The position numbers were made by a program, and so were the translations under genes. Shown here piece by piece: positions 19,217 through 27,510 of a stretch of 64,000 nucleotides of DNA (positions are counted from its first letter, which is position 1; each line of letters starts with the position of its first letter). The DNA comes from RH-AL1 sp965198715 (GTDB lineage Bacteria; Pseudomonadota; Alphaproteobacteria; Rhizobiales; Beijerinckiaceae), in assembly GCA_965198715.1 (NCBI GenBank), contig CBDAPV010000002.1, positions 186,001-250,000 on the forward strand. Reading direction: 5' to 3'. The notes under the pieces were generated by a model, which saw only the letters and a program-made list of their open reading frames with translations, had not been told where the DNA came from and did no database searches.

Positions 19217-19226
19217 GTCACGGCTG

Positions 19227-19445
19227 AAGCCGATCCCGGCAAAGTGGAGCCGATGATGTTATGTCGTCTTCCCGGGGCGAGCGAAGCGAGAGCCCGGGAC
19301 CCATGACAACGCGCTTGCTGGATCGAGCGGCATCGTTCCGCCCCTCTTGCAACCACGTTGTCATGGATTCCGGGCTCGCCTTCGGCGCCCCGGAAAGACG
19401 GACGCGGCGTGGCCGTGAGTCTTTCCTGCCGCGATGAGCTCTTAG
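19227..19445 (+). repeat. Dispersed intergenic repeat with long inverted arms, copy A
   Basis: About 219 bases. Arms at roughly 19266-19312 and 19356-19399 are imperfect reverse complements (CATGACAACG against CGTTGTCATG; CCCGGGGCGAGCG against CGCCTTCGGCGCCCCGG). A second near-full copy is at 31836-32052 and an inverted partial copy at 3701-3818. It carries no reading frame of note and lies just after rho. Confidence 0.75.
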
Positions 19446-19472
19446 CGGTCAGGCACCCGCCCTTGGCGTGCG

Positions 19473-19943
19473 TCAGCCATCGCGTCCCTCGGCATCCAAG
19501 ATCCACGTCCGGTCCGCGAAGGCCACGTAGATGCGCTCCTGTCCCAGCGCCTCTCCGAGAACCTTGGCCAGATCGTTCAGCATCGCTTCGACCTCGGCGT
19601 CGGAGAGGTGGCCGAGATAGGCGTGGACGGCCTCGCCGGAGAACAGCGCCACGGGCTCGCGGTCGGACCCCGCCGTGCCGTCGGGGCGCGGCCAGGCGTA
19701 GGTGACCTCCGCGCGCGTGAACGTCCCCGACAGCGCCGGCTGCCCGGCGGCGACGAGGCGCTTCATCCAGGCGCGGGCGGTCCGCACCGCCTCGGAGACG
19801 TCGAAGACGCGGCCTTCCTCGTCCCAGCCCTCGCGCAGGCCGACGCTGATGCGGAAGTCGCGACGGCGGCCTTCGGAGCCCGGCACCACGACGTAGTCGT
19901 GGGCTCTTGGCCCCGGACGTCGGCCGCCTGGATCTTCAGCCAT
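19473..19943 (-). CDS. Conserved-looking hypothetical protein coupled to a DUF2161 gene
   Basis: A 156-residue protein that I do not recognise. It is soluble and acidic to neutral, with no signal peptide or membrane segment; there is a repeated pattern of charged strands (GRRRDFRISVGLREGWDEEG) and a helical middle (EAVHAYLGHLSDAEVEAMLN). Its ATG overlaps the stop of the DUF2161 gene by 8 bases (ATGGCTGA), so the two are almost certainly translated together. This suggests a partner role to the nuclease-like protein, but that is inference from position only. Confidence 0.65.
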   Translation of the reverse strand: MAEDPGGRRPGPRAHDYVVVPGSEGRRRDFRISVGLREGWDEEGRVFDVSEAVRTARAWMKRLVAAGQPALSGTFTRAEVTYAWPRPDGTAGSDREPVALFSGEAVHAYLGHLSDAEVEAMLNDLAKVLGEALGQERIYVAFADRTWILDAEGRDG

Positions 19944-20748
19944 CGGCGGCGACCTTTCCTCTCTTGGCCTTCACGGCCCGGCCCTCGGCACGTTTCGGAA
20001 CGGCAGGCTGCCCCTCGTCGACCGTCGCGGCCGGCTGGATCAATATCGGCGTATTATCGCCGCCAGACTGCGGCCAGCGCTCGAGCGCAGCCAAGCCCTC
20101 CGCGGTCAACCCGTAGCGCCCCCTCTCGAGGCGCGCGAACCAGCCGTAGACGTTGCGGCGCAGGATCGTCGCCGCGTCGGGCGCGCTGCCGCGCAGGTCG
20201 CGCGGGCGCCAGGCGCCGCCCGCGATCGCCGCAGCGCAGAGCAGCGCCTGCTGGCGGTAGGCCGTCATCATCGGCACCCTGGAGCTGCCGCCCACCACCG
20301 GGTCGCCGCGGCGGCGCTGATGCTCGGCGACCAATCGCGAGCGGCGCCGCGGGTCGCGCCGCGGCATCGGCGCCGCGGGGCTGACCAGGATCTCGACGAC
20401 GCCCTGCGCGGTCACGCCGAGCATGCCGAAACCAAGGCGCCGGCACAGGTTTCGGAACCGCGCGTCGGCTTCACGCCCCTTGCCCCGCCCGAGGATGCGG
20501 GCGGCGAGCCAGACCTCGTCGCAGGCTGGTGCCCTTTCGACCGCCTGGAGCACGAGCTCGAGGCTGAAGCGCAGCTTGAGTTCGCCGACGACGACCAGCG
20601 GCGCTTCATTCCCGCGCAGCGCGACCAGGTCGCAACCGCCGATCTCGCCCTTCACGACGAAGCCGAGGTTCTCGAGGAAGCTTTTGACGGGCTGGTAGAG
20701 GGCGGTCTCCATGGAGGAGCGATGCCCGGCTGTCGTGCGGATGTCCAT
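19936..20748 (-). CDS. DUF2161 family PD-(D/E)XK-like protein
   Basis: A 270-residue protein, or 258 if it starts at the ATG at 20712 (METALYQPVKSFLENLGFVV), which is the usual N-terminus of the family. Residues 30-70 carry a restriction-endonuclease-like core: an acidic residue in GGCDLVALR, then VVVGELKLRF with the E-x-K of the PD-(D/E)XK motif. The C-terminal third (PDAATILRRNVYGWFARLER to YGLTAEGLAALERW) looks like a winged helix. DUF2161 is annotated as a putative phosphodiesterase; its real substrate is unknown. It forms an overlapping pair with the 156-residue gene downstream. The C-terminal tail is basic and Ala/Lys rich. Confidence 0.75.
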   Translation of the reverse strand: MDIRTTAGHRSSMETALYQPVKSFLENLGFVVKGEIGGCDLVALRGNEAPLVVVGELKLRFSLELVLQAVERAPACDEVWLAARILGRGKGREADARFRNLCRRLGFGMLGVTAQGVVEILVSPAAPMPRRDPRRRSRLVAEHQRRRGDPVVGGSSRVPMMTAYRQQALLCAAAIAGGAWRPRDLRGSAPDAATILRRNVYGWFARLERGRYGLTAEGLAALERWPQSGGDNTPILIQPAATVDEGQPAVPKRAEGRAVKAKRGKVAADG

Positions 20749-20822
20749 CGACCCAAGACAGCCATCCTAGCGCTTAGGAGGTGCAGGGGCAGACGGCCGC
20801 CCCTGCACCAATGGCGTTCCAC

Positions 20823-21035
20823 CTATTGGGTCGGCTTCGGGTTTGTCGGACCGGGAGTTGTCTGCGTGCTCGTCGAGCCCGGCGACGACTTCATCTTGCC
20901 GCCGCCACTCATCTCGCTGCCGCCGCTCATCGAGCTCTTGTGGTGCTTGTGATGGTGATGGTGGTGCCGGGCGAAGGCCGGAGAGCTCACGACGAGCAGC
21001 GAGGCCGCGATCGCAACGCTTGCGGGAATGCGCAT
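20823..21035 (-). CDS. Small exported His/Ser/Gly-rich protein
   Basis: 70 residues. A signal peptide (MRIPASVAIAASLLVVSSPA, cut after FA) is followed directly by RHHHHHHKHHK and then a low-complexity Ser/Gly/Pro/Thr tail. The His cluster could bind metal ions in the periplasm; this is inference from composition. A second small exported low-complexity gene lies immediately upstream on the same strand (21046-21324). Confidence 0.6.
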   Translation of the reverse strand: MRIPASVAIAASLLVVSSPAFARHHHHHHKHHKSSMSGGSEMSGGGKMKSSPGSTSTQTTPGPTNPKPTQ

Positions 21036-21045
21036 GGCGACCCGC

Positions 21046-21324
21046 TCAGTTCTTGCTGGCGTTGCCGCCGGCGTTGCCGCCGGTGGCCGTGGTGTTGGCG
21101 GTGCCGCCGCCCGTACCCGTCGATGCGCCGCCCGCACCGCCTGTCGAACCGGCCGTGCCTGGGCCGCGCATCGCGGACGAGGGTTCGCTCGCCGAGGACT
21201 GGCCGGGCGTGCCCTGCATGCCGCCGGAGGTCCCGCCATAAGAGGTGCCGGCGCTCTGCGCGAAGGCGGCGGGCGCGGCGAAGATGGTGGCGGCGCAAGC
21301 CGCGGCGGCAATGATCTTGATCAT
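21046..21324 (-). CDS. Small exported Gly/Ser/Thr-rich protein
   Basis: 92 residues with a clear signal peptide (MIKIIAAAACAATIFAAPAA, cut near FAQ) and a mature part made almost wholly of Gly, Ser, Thr, Ala and Asn, ending in GGNAGGNASKN. No known domain. It precedes the His-rich small protein by 10 bases and the two probably form one transcript. The low complexity makes functional assignment impossible. Confidence 0.55.
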   Translation of the reverse strand: MIKIIAAAACAATIFAAPAAFAQSAGTSYGGTSGGMQGTPGQSSASEPSSAMRGPGTAGSTGGAGGASTGTGGGTANTTATGGNAGGNASKN

Positions 21325-21480
21325 GAAAGCTTCCTAAAAGACGACATCGCATGGCGCGATGCGGGCCCAACCGGCTCGTGTCGCGCCGGTTCAGATCGAT
21401 AAAGGTTAAGGTGGCTTTCGCCGCCCATGTCCGCCGTGCCTGCGGCGGCAGCGTCCGATGCGCCACAAGGGAGAGCGTGC

Positions 21481-22341
21481 ATGTGCGACGAGGATATCCA
21501 TCAGGGCGTCACGCAGAATCCGCGCCTGTCGCGGCGCGCCTTCGGCCTGTCGACGACGGCGGCGGCGATGGTGGCCGCCGCTGCCGCAAAGGGTTCTACC
21601 GAGGCGGCCGAACGCGACGTTGACGTCGCGACCTCCGACGGATCCGCCGACGCCGTCCTGCTTCATCCAACCGGGCAGGGGCGCTGGCCGGCCGTGCTCA
21701 TTTGGACGGACATCCTCGGGCTGCGGCCGGTGTTCCGGCAGATGGGCAAGCGGCAAGCGGCCGAGGGCTACGTCGTCCTCGTGCCCAACTCGTTCTATCG
21801 CGTGCGGCGTGCGCCCATCGCCGAGGGGCCGTTGGACTTCGCCAAGCTCAAGGATCGCGCCAAGGTCATGCCCTTGGCCGCCGCCCTGACGCCGGAGGGC
21901 ACCGCGCGACGCCTCGGCCTTCGTCGATCTCCTCGACGCCCAGCCGCAGACCGCCAAGGCCAGCAAGGCCCGCGTGCAGGGTTATTGCATGGGCGGCCCG
22001 CTGACCTTCCGCAGCGCCGCCGCGCGGCCAATCGCTTCGCGGCCGCGGCGACCTTCCACGGGGTTCGCTCGTCACCGACCAGCCCACCAGCCCGCACCTG
22101 CTCATCCCGAAGATGATGGCCAGCGTCTATTGCGCCGTGGCCGACAACGACGACAAGCGCGATCCCAAAGCGGTGCCGACGTTACGCGAGGCCTTCGCCG
22201 CGGCGCACCGCCCCGCGCGCGTCGAGCCTACCAGGGCGCCAACCACGGCTGGTGCGTCATGGGCAGCGCCGTGTACGACGCGCCGGCGGCGGAACGGGCC
22301 TGGCGGAGCTGACCGGCCTTTACAGGACGGCACTCGTGTGA
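21481..22341 (+). pseudogene. Tat-exported dienelactone hydrolase family protein, multiply frameshifted
   Basis: The start is good: MCDEDIHQ, then the twin-arginine signal SRRAFGLSTTAAAMVAAAAA, and then a mature domain reading AVLIWTDILGLRPVFRQMGK in one frame as far as LTPEGTAR (about 21905). From there the protein continues only by changing frame. ASAFVDLLDAQPQTAK and the nucleophile motif GYCMGGPLTF are in the second frame, NRFAAAATFHG is back in the first, MMASVYCAVADNDDKRDPKA is in the third, and YQGANHGWCVMG (the active-site His region) is in the second. At least four frameshifts are needed, so the gene is dead unless the assembly is faulty. In life it would hydrolyse ester or lactone bonds with a Cys-His-Asp triad. 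Confidence 0.85.
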
Positions 22342-22637
22342 CGTCGCGCGGCGCGTCACTGCGCCGCCACGCGCGGCGCGCCGCATTGCCGGTCATCTCT
22401 CCGAACGGGCCGCAATGCGCGCTGCCGATCCTGGGGGCCAGCGTGCCGAGTCTTGTTGGGAGATCAGTGTCGACCGCCGCTGCCAGCAAGGAAGGCTGCA
22501 GAAGCCTTGGCACCTCGTCATCGCCGGTCCGCGTCGCGGGGATCTATTAGCCCAAGTGCCCCCGAGTTTGGCCGAACCTAAGCCGTGGGGCCGCGTTCAG
22601 AGACCGACGCCGTACCGGGCGCGTTCGAGAGGTTCCC

Positions 22638-22883
22638 ATGAAGAAGTCGATGCTCACTTTCACTGCCGCCTGCGCGCTCGCCGGCGGCCTCGTCGTCACC
22701 GCGCCGGTTGCCGAAGCCTCGCCGGGTGGTTGCCTCAAGTACGGCGCGGCGGGTGCCGCCGCCGGACACATGGTGCATCACGGGATCCGTGGTGCCATGG
22801 CAGGCTGCGCCGCCGGCATGTACCGCCGCCACCTCTATAACAAGCAGATGCGCGAGCAGAGGGCCGTCGGCCAGCCCACCTAA
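22638..22883 (+). CDS. Small exported hypothetical protein
   Basis: 81 residues. A signal peptide (MKKSMLTFTAACALAGGLVV, cut after VAEA) leads to a short mature region with Gly/Ala zipper spacing (KYGAAGAAAGHMVHHGIRGA, then MAGCAAG) and two cysteines, ending in a basic, polar tail. Glycine-zipper segments of this kind often insert in membranes. A rho-independent-like hairpin follows at 22895-22925. The family is not recognised. Confidence 0.6.
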   Translation: MKKSMLTFTAACALAGGLVVTAPVAEASPGGCLKYGAAGAAAGHMVHHGIRGAMAGCAAGMYRRHLYNKQMREQRAVGQPT

Positions 22884-22894
22884 GTCTCTCGCAG

Positions 22895-22925
22895 GAAAGC
22901 GCCGGTCTCCGTGGCCGGCGCTTTC
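22895..22925. terminator. Hairpin terminator between convergent genes
   Basis: GAAAGCGCCGG (22895-22905) pairs with CCGGCGCTTTC (22915-22925) around a 9-base loop, followed by a weak T-rich stretch. The A-rich and T-rich outer stem lets it serve both the small gene on its left and the minus-strand gene on its right. Confidence 0.75.
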
Positions 22926-22951
22926 TCGTTGAGGAGGTCACGGTCACCTGA

Positions 22952-23908
22952 TTACTTGCCGTCGACCTCCATCGAGATCTCCGAGGTCGTGACCATCGCG
23001 TTCCAGTCCGAGAGGATGAGGGTCATCTCCATCCCGGCGCTGCGGCGCAGGTCGCCATGGGTACGCACCAGCCGGCCCTGAACCGAACGCAGGTGGCCGA
23101 GGAGATCGTCCGGGAAGCTCGAGAATCCCGTCAGCGCGTCGGGATGGTCGGCGCGATAATCGTCGAGCGCCGTCACCGCCGTTCCGAATTCCTTCATGTC
23201 GGTGTCGAACGTCGCCATGTCGACGCCGCCGCCGTGCCCGCCGTGCAGCGCGTCGAGCGCCTGCTTGCCCCGCATCATCACGTTGGTCATCTGCCAGCGC
23301 GCGTCGCGGCCCTCCCGCTTCTCGATCGTGGCAAGGCGGATCATGTCGAACTGCAGCTTCTGCTTGTTCATGACCGCCTCCAGCTGGTAACGCGCGGCGA
23401 GGAAGGCACCGCCGGCCTCGACGATCTCGGCATGGAACACCTTGCCCTGCTCCATGTGGTCGAGCTTGTAATCGGCGCGGCTGTAGTAGCCGTCGGCCTT
23501 GTTGAGGATGGGCGCCAGCTTCTCGTTGGCGGCGATGTAGGCGCGCATGGCGTCGTCGAGGTCCGGCAGCAGCGGCGCGGCGGGCAGCTCGGCCTCGGCG
23601 TCCTTGCGCTCGCTGCGGAGGTCGTTGACGCTGTAGAGACCGTAGATGTAGCGCTCGTGCCCGGTCGGCCCGGTCTTCATGTTGACCCAGCTCTTGTAGC
23701 GGTCGAGCGAGTCGATCGCGCGCAGTGTGCGGTTCATGTAGGCGACGTAGGCGTTGAACTTGGCCGTGGTAGCCTGCAGTCCTACGGTATCCTCGGTCGC
23801 CGCGGCCGGGTCGGCCTTAACGTCCGCCGGCGGCTTGGCCGGATCGGCGGTGGCGTTTGCCGCAGCGGCGGCGGACAGCAACAGGACGAGCAGAAGACGC
23901 CGGCGCAT
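22952..23908 (-). CDS. YiiG-like (DUF3829) exported protein
   Basis: A 318-residue secreted or lipoprotein-like protein. A basic start and hydrophobic run (MRRRLLLVLLLSAAAAANA) form the signal peptide; the mature part is helical, with FNAYVAYMNRTLRAIDSLDR, then Lys/Tyr-rich YYSRADYKLDHMEQGKVFH, matching the style of the YiiG/DUF3829 family. The ATG at 23908 opens on the signal peptide, so the upstream in-frame start is discarded. No lipobox Cys is evident. The role of YiiG-type proteins is unknown. It is downstream of the SDR gene on the same strand. Confidence 0.6.
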   Translation of the reverse strand: MRRRLLLVLLLSAAAAANATADPAKPPADVKADPAAATEDTVGLQATTAKFNAYVAYMNRTLRAIDSLDRYKSWVNMKTGPTGHERYIYGLYSVNDLRSERKDAEAELPAAPLLPDLDDAMRAYIAANEKLAPILNKADGYYSRADYKLDHMEQGKVFHAEIVEAGGAFLAARYQLEAVMNKQKLQFDMIRLATIEKREGRDARWQMTNVMMRGKQALDALHGGHGGGVDMATFDTDMKEFGTAVTALDDYRADHPDALTGFSSFPDDLLGHLRSVQGRLVRTHGDLRRSAGMEMTLILSDWNAMVTTSEISMEVDGK

Positions 23909-23964
23909 GAAACGGCTCCATCGTAAACGATGAAACGTTGCGCCCACGGCTCAGGTTGCCGCGC

Positions 23965-24852
23965 TTAGTACATCGACGCGCCGCCCGTCACCGGGATCAG
24001 CGCGCCGGTCATGTAGCTGCCCTCTCCCGAGGCGAGCAGGACGTAGGCCGGCGCCAGCTCGGCCGGCTGGCCGGCGCGGCCCAGCAGCGTCTGGGCGCCC
24101 AACTCGGCCATCTGCTCCGGGCTCTTCACGATTGGCTGGATTGGCGTCCAGATCGGCCCGGGCGCCACGCAGTTCACGCGGATGCCCTGGGGCGCGAGCA
24201 GGTTGGAAAGCGCGATCGTGAGGCTCGCGATCACGCCCTTGGTGGCGGAATAGACCAGCATGCTCTTGGTGGCGACCTTGGCCTGCTGGCTCGTCGTGTT
24301 CACGATCGCCGCGCCGGGCTTCATGTGCTTGGCGGCAGCCTGCGCGAGATAGATCATGGCGAAGACGTTGACGCGGAAGCATCCCTCGACATCGCGGGCG
24401 GTCACGTCGTCGAGCCCCTCGTTGACGACCTGGGCGGCAGCGTTGTTGACGAGCACGTCGAGCCGGCCGAGCTCGTCGACCGTGCGCGCTACGAGTTCGC
24501 GGCAGAAGGCTTCTTCGCGAAGATCGCCCGGGATCTTGGCGCAGCGCCGGCCGGCCTTGTGCACCCAATCGGCGGTGTCGGCGGCGTCGCTCTCCTCGTC
24601 GGGAAGGTAGGAGATGGCGATATCCGCGCCTTCGCGGGCGTAGGCGATTGCGACAGCGCGGCCTATTCCGCTGTCGCCGCCGGTGATCAGGGCGACCTTG
24701 CCGGCGAGCAGGCCCTTGCCTTGATAGCTTTCCTCGCCGTGGTCGGGCTTGGGCGTCATCTTCGACGTCAGGCCGGGCCGGGGCTGTTGCTGGTCGCCCG
24801 GCAGCGGCGGCTGCGGCCGGCTGGAACGCGGATCGTCGTTCATGGCGGTCAC
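23965..24852 (-). CDS. SDR family NAD(P)-dependent oxidoreductase
   Basis: A 295-residue classical-type short-chain dehydrogenase of the YghA/YhdG-like group with a Pro/Gln-rich N-terminal extension of about 45 residues. The cofactor motif is ALITGGDSGIGRAVAIAYA, the structural NNAA is in DVLVNNAAAQ, and the catalytic Ser (NTTSQQAK) and Tyr/Lys (YSATKG) are present. Members of this group are often induced by general stress and act as aldehyde or glucose dehydrogenases; the substrate here is unknown. It lies 30 bases downstream of a small gene (24883-25101) in the same direction, and both diverge from the LysR gene. Confidence 0.9.
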   Translation of the reverse strand: MTAMNDDPRSSRPQPPLPGDQQQPRPGLTSKMTPKPDHGEESYQGKGLLAGKVALITGGDSGIGRAVAIAYAREGADIAISYLPDEESDAADTADWVHKAGRRCAKIPGDLREEAFCRELVARTVDELGRLDVLVNNAAAQVVNEGLDDVTARDVEGCFRVNVFAMIYLAQAAAKHMKPGAAIVNTTSQQAKVATKSMLVYSATKGVIASLTIALSNLLAPQGIRVNCVAPGPIWTPIQPIVKSPEQMAELGAQTLLGRAGQPAELAPAYVLLASGEGSYMTGALIPVTGGASMY

Positions 24853-24882
24853 CTCGCGGCAGCCGCTCCATCATCGGCGGAC

Positions 24883-25101
24883 TTACGCGTCGGCAATGCG
24901 CGTGTTGACGGACCCGTTGCCTGCGGTCAGCATCGAAGTCCTGACTTCCTCCAGTTCCTTGTGGGTCTGCTCGACGACGAGGTTGGAAAGGTAGGTGAGC
25001 AAGGTGGACCCGCTCCCGCGCGCCGTCTCCCGCGCGTCAAGGCTCGAAAGAAGAAGCTCGATGAGGAGCGTCTCACGGTGCTGAAGTTGCTCGACCGTCA
25101 T
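24883..25101 (-). CDS. Small hypothetical protein with a strong ribosome-binding site
   Basis: 72 residues with no recognised domain; helical, polar, with a Leu-rich N-terminal half (TLLIELLLSSLDARE). The start is well supported: AGGAGGAATGAG lies directly ahead of the ATG. It leads an apparent two-gene unit with the SDR gene and shares a 74-base divergent promoter region with the LysR-type regulator. It may therefore be controlled by that regulator. It has no signal peptide and no Cys. Confidence 0.65.
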   Translation of the reverse strand: MTVEQLQHRETLLIELLLSSLDARETARGSGSTLLTYLSNLVVEQTHKELEEVRTSMLTAGNGSVNTRIADA

Positions 25102-25175
25102 CTCATTCCTCCTGCAATATCGGGCTCGCCCATGGTCGACCGTCCGCTGCCGCGGGTGCCGGGCTCCACTCGAAG

Positions 25176-26189
25176 GTGCGAGGCGCTGCGTTGAACGATT
25201 TCAATCTGTCCTCTCTCGCGAGGGAGGAACCCGGTCTGCTCAGCGGCCAGTACTGGGCGGAGCTGCGGATTTTCGCCGAGGTCGCGCGCGCGAAATCGTT
25301 CAATCGGGCGGCCGAGCGTCTCGGGCTGAGCCAGCCGACGATCGGCCGCAAGGTGCGCCGGCTTCAGGACGTGATCGGCGCGCAGCTGTTCACCTCGAGC
25401 AAGCAGGGCGTGCGCCTGACGCAGCGCGGCGAGGAGCTTGCGCGGGCCCTGCTCGACTTCGACCGATCCCTCTTCTCGATGGCCACCGACCTCAAGGCTC
25501 GCGACAAGGACGCTGAGGGCGTTGTGAGGGTCAACATCAGCGACGGAATGGCGGCGTTCTTCGCGGCGCCGGCGATCCCGGCTTTTACCGAGCGCTACCC
25601 TCGCATCCAGCTGCACCTGCGCGGCATCAGCTCCTTTGGCGAGCTGAGCGAGAGCCAGACCGACATGATGCTGACGATGGTCCCGACGGATCAGGCGAAC
25701 TTCGAGTGTCGTAAGCTCGGGACGATCCATTTCGTGCCCGTCGCCACGGAAGGCTATCTTTCCCGCTACGGACGACCGACCCGGGCGACGCTCGCCGACC
25801 ACGTCTTTCTGCAGTCGCACATCTACCAATCGGAGGCGCCGATCTGGCACGATTGGCAGGAGGTTTGCGCCATCGGGCGGGTCGCGCATTACTGCGACAA
25901 CCCTTTCGCCTATGGCATGATGGTCAAACAGAGCTTGGGCATCGGGCTGCTCGGCTCCTACACGTTGCGGGAGCGATCCGCCGTGCACGTCGACATCGGC
26001 CTGCACGTGCGCGTGCAGATGTACGGCGTCGCCTTGGTGGAGCGCCTGCAAGCGCGGCCGGTGCGACTGGCCTTCGACTGGCTCTGCGAGACGTTCGGCG
26101 AAGCATCGCGCTGGTTCCCGCCCGATCTTACGATCTCGAAGCTGCCCGACACGTTGCCTGCCATGCAGACGATGCTGAGCGACGACTAG
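25176..26189 (+). CDS. LysR family transcriptional regulator
   Basis: A 337-residue regulator. The winged helix-turn-helix is at about residues 28-90 (LRIFAEVARAKSFNRAAERL, then LSQPTIGRKVRRLQ), followed by a linker helix and a periplasmic-binding-protein-like effector domain. The start is GTG at 25176, or TTG at 25191 five codons later; both leave the HTH complete. It is divergent from the small gene and SDR pair at 25101, which is the usual arrangement for a LysR regulator with its targets. The effector is unknown. Confidence 0.9.
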   Translation: MRGAALNDFNLSSLAREEPGLLSGQYWAELRIFAEVARAKSFNRAAERLGLSQPTIGRKVRRLQDVIGAQLFTSSKQGVRLTQRGEELARALLDFDRSLFSMATDLKARDKDAEGVVRVNISDGMAAFFAAPAIPAFTERYPRIQLHLRGISSFGELSESQTDMMLTMVPTDQANFECRKLGTIHFVPVATEGYLSRYGRPTRATLADHVFLQSHIYQSEAPIWHDWQEVCAIGRVAHYCDNPFAYGMMVKQSLGIGLLGSYTLRERSAVHVDIGLHVRVQMYGVALVERLQARPVRLAFDWLCETFGEASRWFPPDLTISKLPDTLPAMQTMLSDD

Positions 26190-26206
26190 GCGGCGCTGCC
26201 GCGGCC

Positions 26207-26770
26207 TCATCGTTCGAAAGCGCCGGGCTCGTCCCAGCGGCCCTCGGTTCTGAACAGCACAGCGCAGCTTGAATCGAGGGAGACCGGCCGAGAAGACGGT
26301 GCGATGTCTTTCCAGATTTCATAGAAGGGTTCTTGCCCTTCGAAGAACACCGGCTCTTTCGTCGAATCCTTGAAGCCAAGCACGGTCTTCCAAAGGCGCG
26401 CGTATTTCGCATCGGCATGAGTGATGACGCGCGTGTAGCCCTTGCGCGCGATGTGCTCGAAGCCGAACTCCGCAAAAGTACGAAGATTACGGATCGAGCG
26501 ATGCGCCTTGCGGAAGCACGTCCGCTCTATTTTGGCGAAATCCTTGAACCAGCGGATCCGCGCTGTCCCGACCGGCTCGTCTCCGTCGTAGGCCAGCACG
26601 TGAGTCGCCATGTAATCGTTACCGTCGAGCACGAGGTCGACCCGCGCATTATCCTCTTCAAGGAAGCAGATGCTGCGGATGGCCGTCGCATGCATCCACT
26701 GTCGGGATGAGCTCACAAGCTCGACGCGAAGTGCCTTTCGGGAATTGTGACCCACACCCGTCGGTTGCAT
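26207..26770 (-). CDS. GNAT-like N-acetyltransferase
   Basis: A 187-residue protein. The GNAT acetyl-CoA fold is suggested by THVLAYDGDEPVGTARIRWF (strands 2-4), followed by IERTCFRKAHRSIRNLRTFA and a C-terminal strand-helix LWKTVLGFKDSTKEPVFFEG. The usual Q/RxxGxG/A is loose here. The surrounding DNA is less GC-rich than its neighbours, with several A/T third positions, which hints at horizontal acquisition. The ATG at 26770 is used, though a later Met is possible. It converges with the LysR gene. Confidence 0.7.
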   Translation of the reverse strand: MQPTGVGHNSRKALRVELVSSSRQWMHATAIRSICFLEEDNARVDLVLDGNDYMATHVLAYDGDEPVGTARIRWFKDFAKIERTCFRKAHRSIRNLRTFAEFGFEHIARKGYTRVITHADAKYARLWKTVLGFKDSTKEPVFFEGQEPFYEIWKDIAPSSRPVSLDSSCAVLFRTEGRWDEPGAFER

Positions 26771-26896
26771 AGTTCAACTTTTCCGCAATATCGCCAGCGC
26801 CGCTTAATACGCCTAAACTACTGTCGGTCGTCATAGCCGCGGCGAGTAGCCGTCGAGAAGTGACACCGTTGTTCAAGGGTGTTGAACGGAGCGGGC

Positions 26897-27097
26897 ATGG
26901 ACGATGGCGAGCACCTGTTCCGTAAGCTTTACGTCGAGGCAGCATCGGCCTGTGGCGACGACGTGCACGCCATCGCTTGCTACGTGGAGACGCGGATCGC
27001 CGAGCTGAGCGACGACGACCAGCGTCGCGTCCGCGACGTCAGCGAGCGTGTCCTTGCATTCCAGGCTCCCGCCAAGAGGCCCGAGCTCAGCCATTGA
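26897..27097 (+). CDS. Small hypothetical protein
   Basis: 66 residues, acidic and helical (MDDGEHLFRKLYVEAASACG), with two Cys and no signal peptide; family not recognised. The ATG at 26897 is chosen because a GGAGCG lies six bases ahead of it. It converges with the 27104-27358 gene seven bases away. Confidence 0.45.
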   Translation: MDDGEHLFRKLYVEAASACGDDVHAIACYVETRIAELSDDDQRRVRDVSERVLAFQAPAKRPELSH

Positions 27098-27103
27098 GGG
27101 TTT

Positions 27104-27358
27104 TCAGTCGAGCGACGGCGCCGCCAGCGCTGCCGCGGCGTCGAGCAAGGCCTGCCGCCACGCCGGTTGCGTGATCGCGAGCAGGCTCTGCACCAGCGCA
27201 AGCCCTTCCTCGGGAGAGGCTTGCGCGCCGGTGGCGAACACCTTGGGCGGCGGTACGCTGCGACCGCTTAGGGCGCGCGCCAGGCTCTCGATCACCGTCG
27301 CTGTCTCGGGCGTGCTACGCGCGGTCGTCGGCACCAGGGTTGTCGGCATGTCGGACAT
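27104..27358 (-). CDS. Small hypothetical protein
   Basis: 84 residues from the ATG at 27358 (MSDMPTTLVPTTARSTPETA); a longer frame to 27451 adds an unlikely Arg-rich leader. The middle is a run of Ser/Thr/Pro/Ala and the C-terminal half is helical and Leu/Ala-rich (ALVQSLLAITQPAWRQALLD). No family was recognised and the ribosome site is weak. Confidence 0.4.
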   Translation of the reverse strand: MSDMPTTLVPTTARSTPETATVIESLARALSGRSVPPPKVFATGAQASPEEGLALVQSLLAITQPAWRQALLDAAAALAAPSLD

Positions 27359-27510
27359 GATCGTTCTCTTCGGTCGCTTTTGTATCTCACCGACGAAGGG
27401 TCGGGCGCTAGTGCCGCGCCGACTCTCGACGAGAATTGAATGCATGCGCATGAACTTTGCGTAGCGAGCCTGCCGCCCTCAGGCGGCGTCGAACGTGCGG
27501 GATCATCGCC

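Noticed and set aside
22342..22637. Possible leader or RNA ahead of the small exported gene at 22638
   Set aside because: GC-rich with scattered short frames only; no conserved structure recognised.
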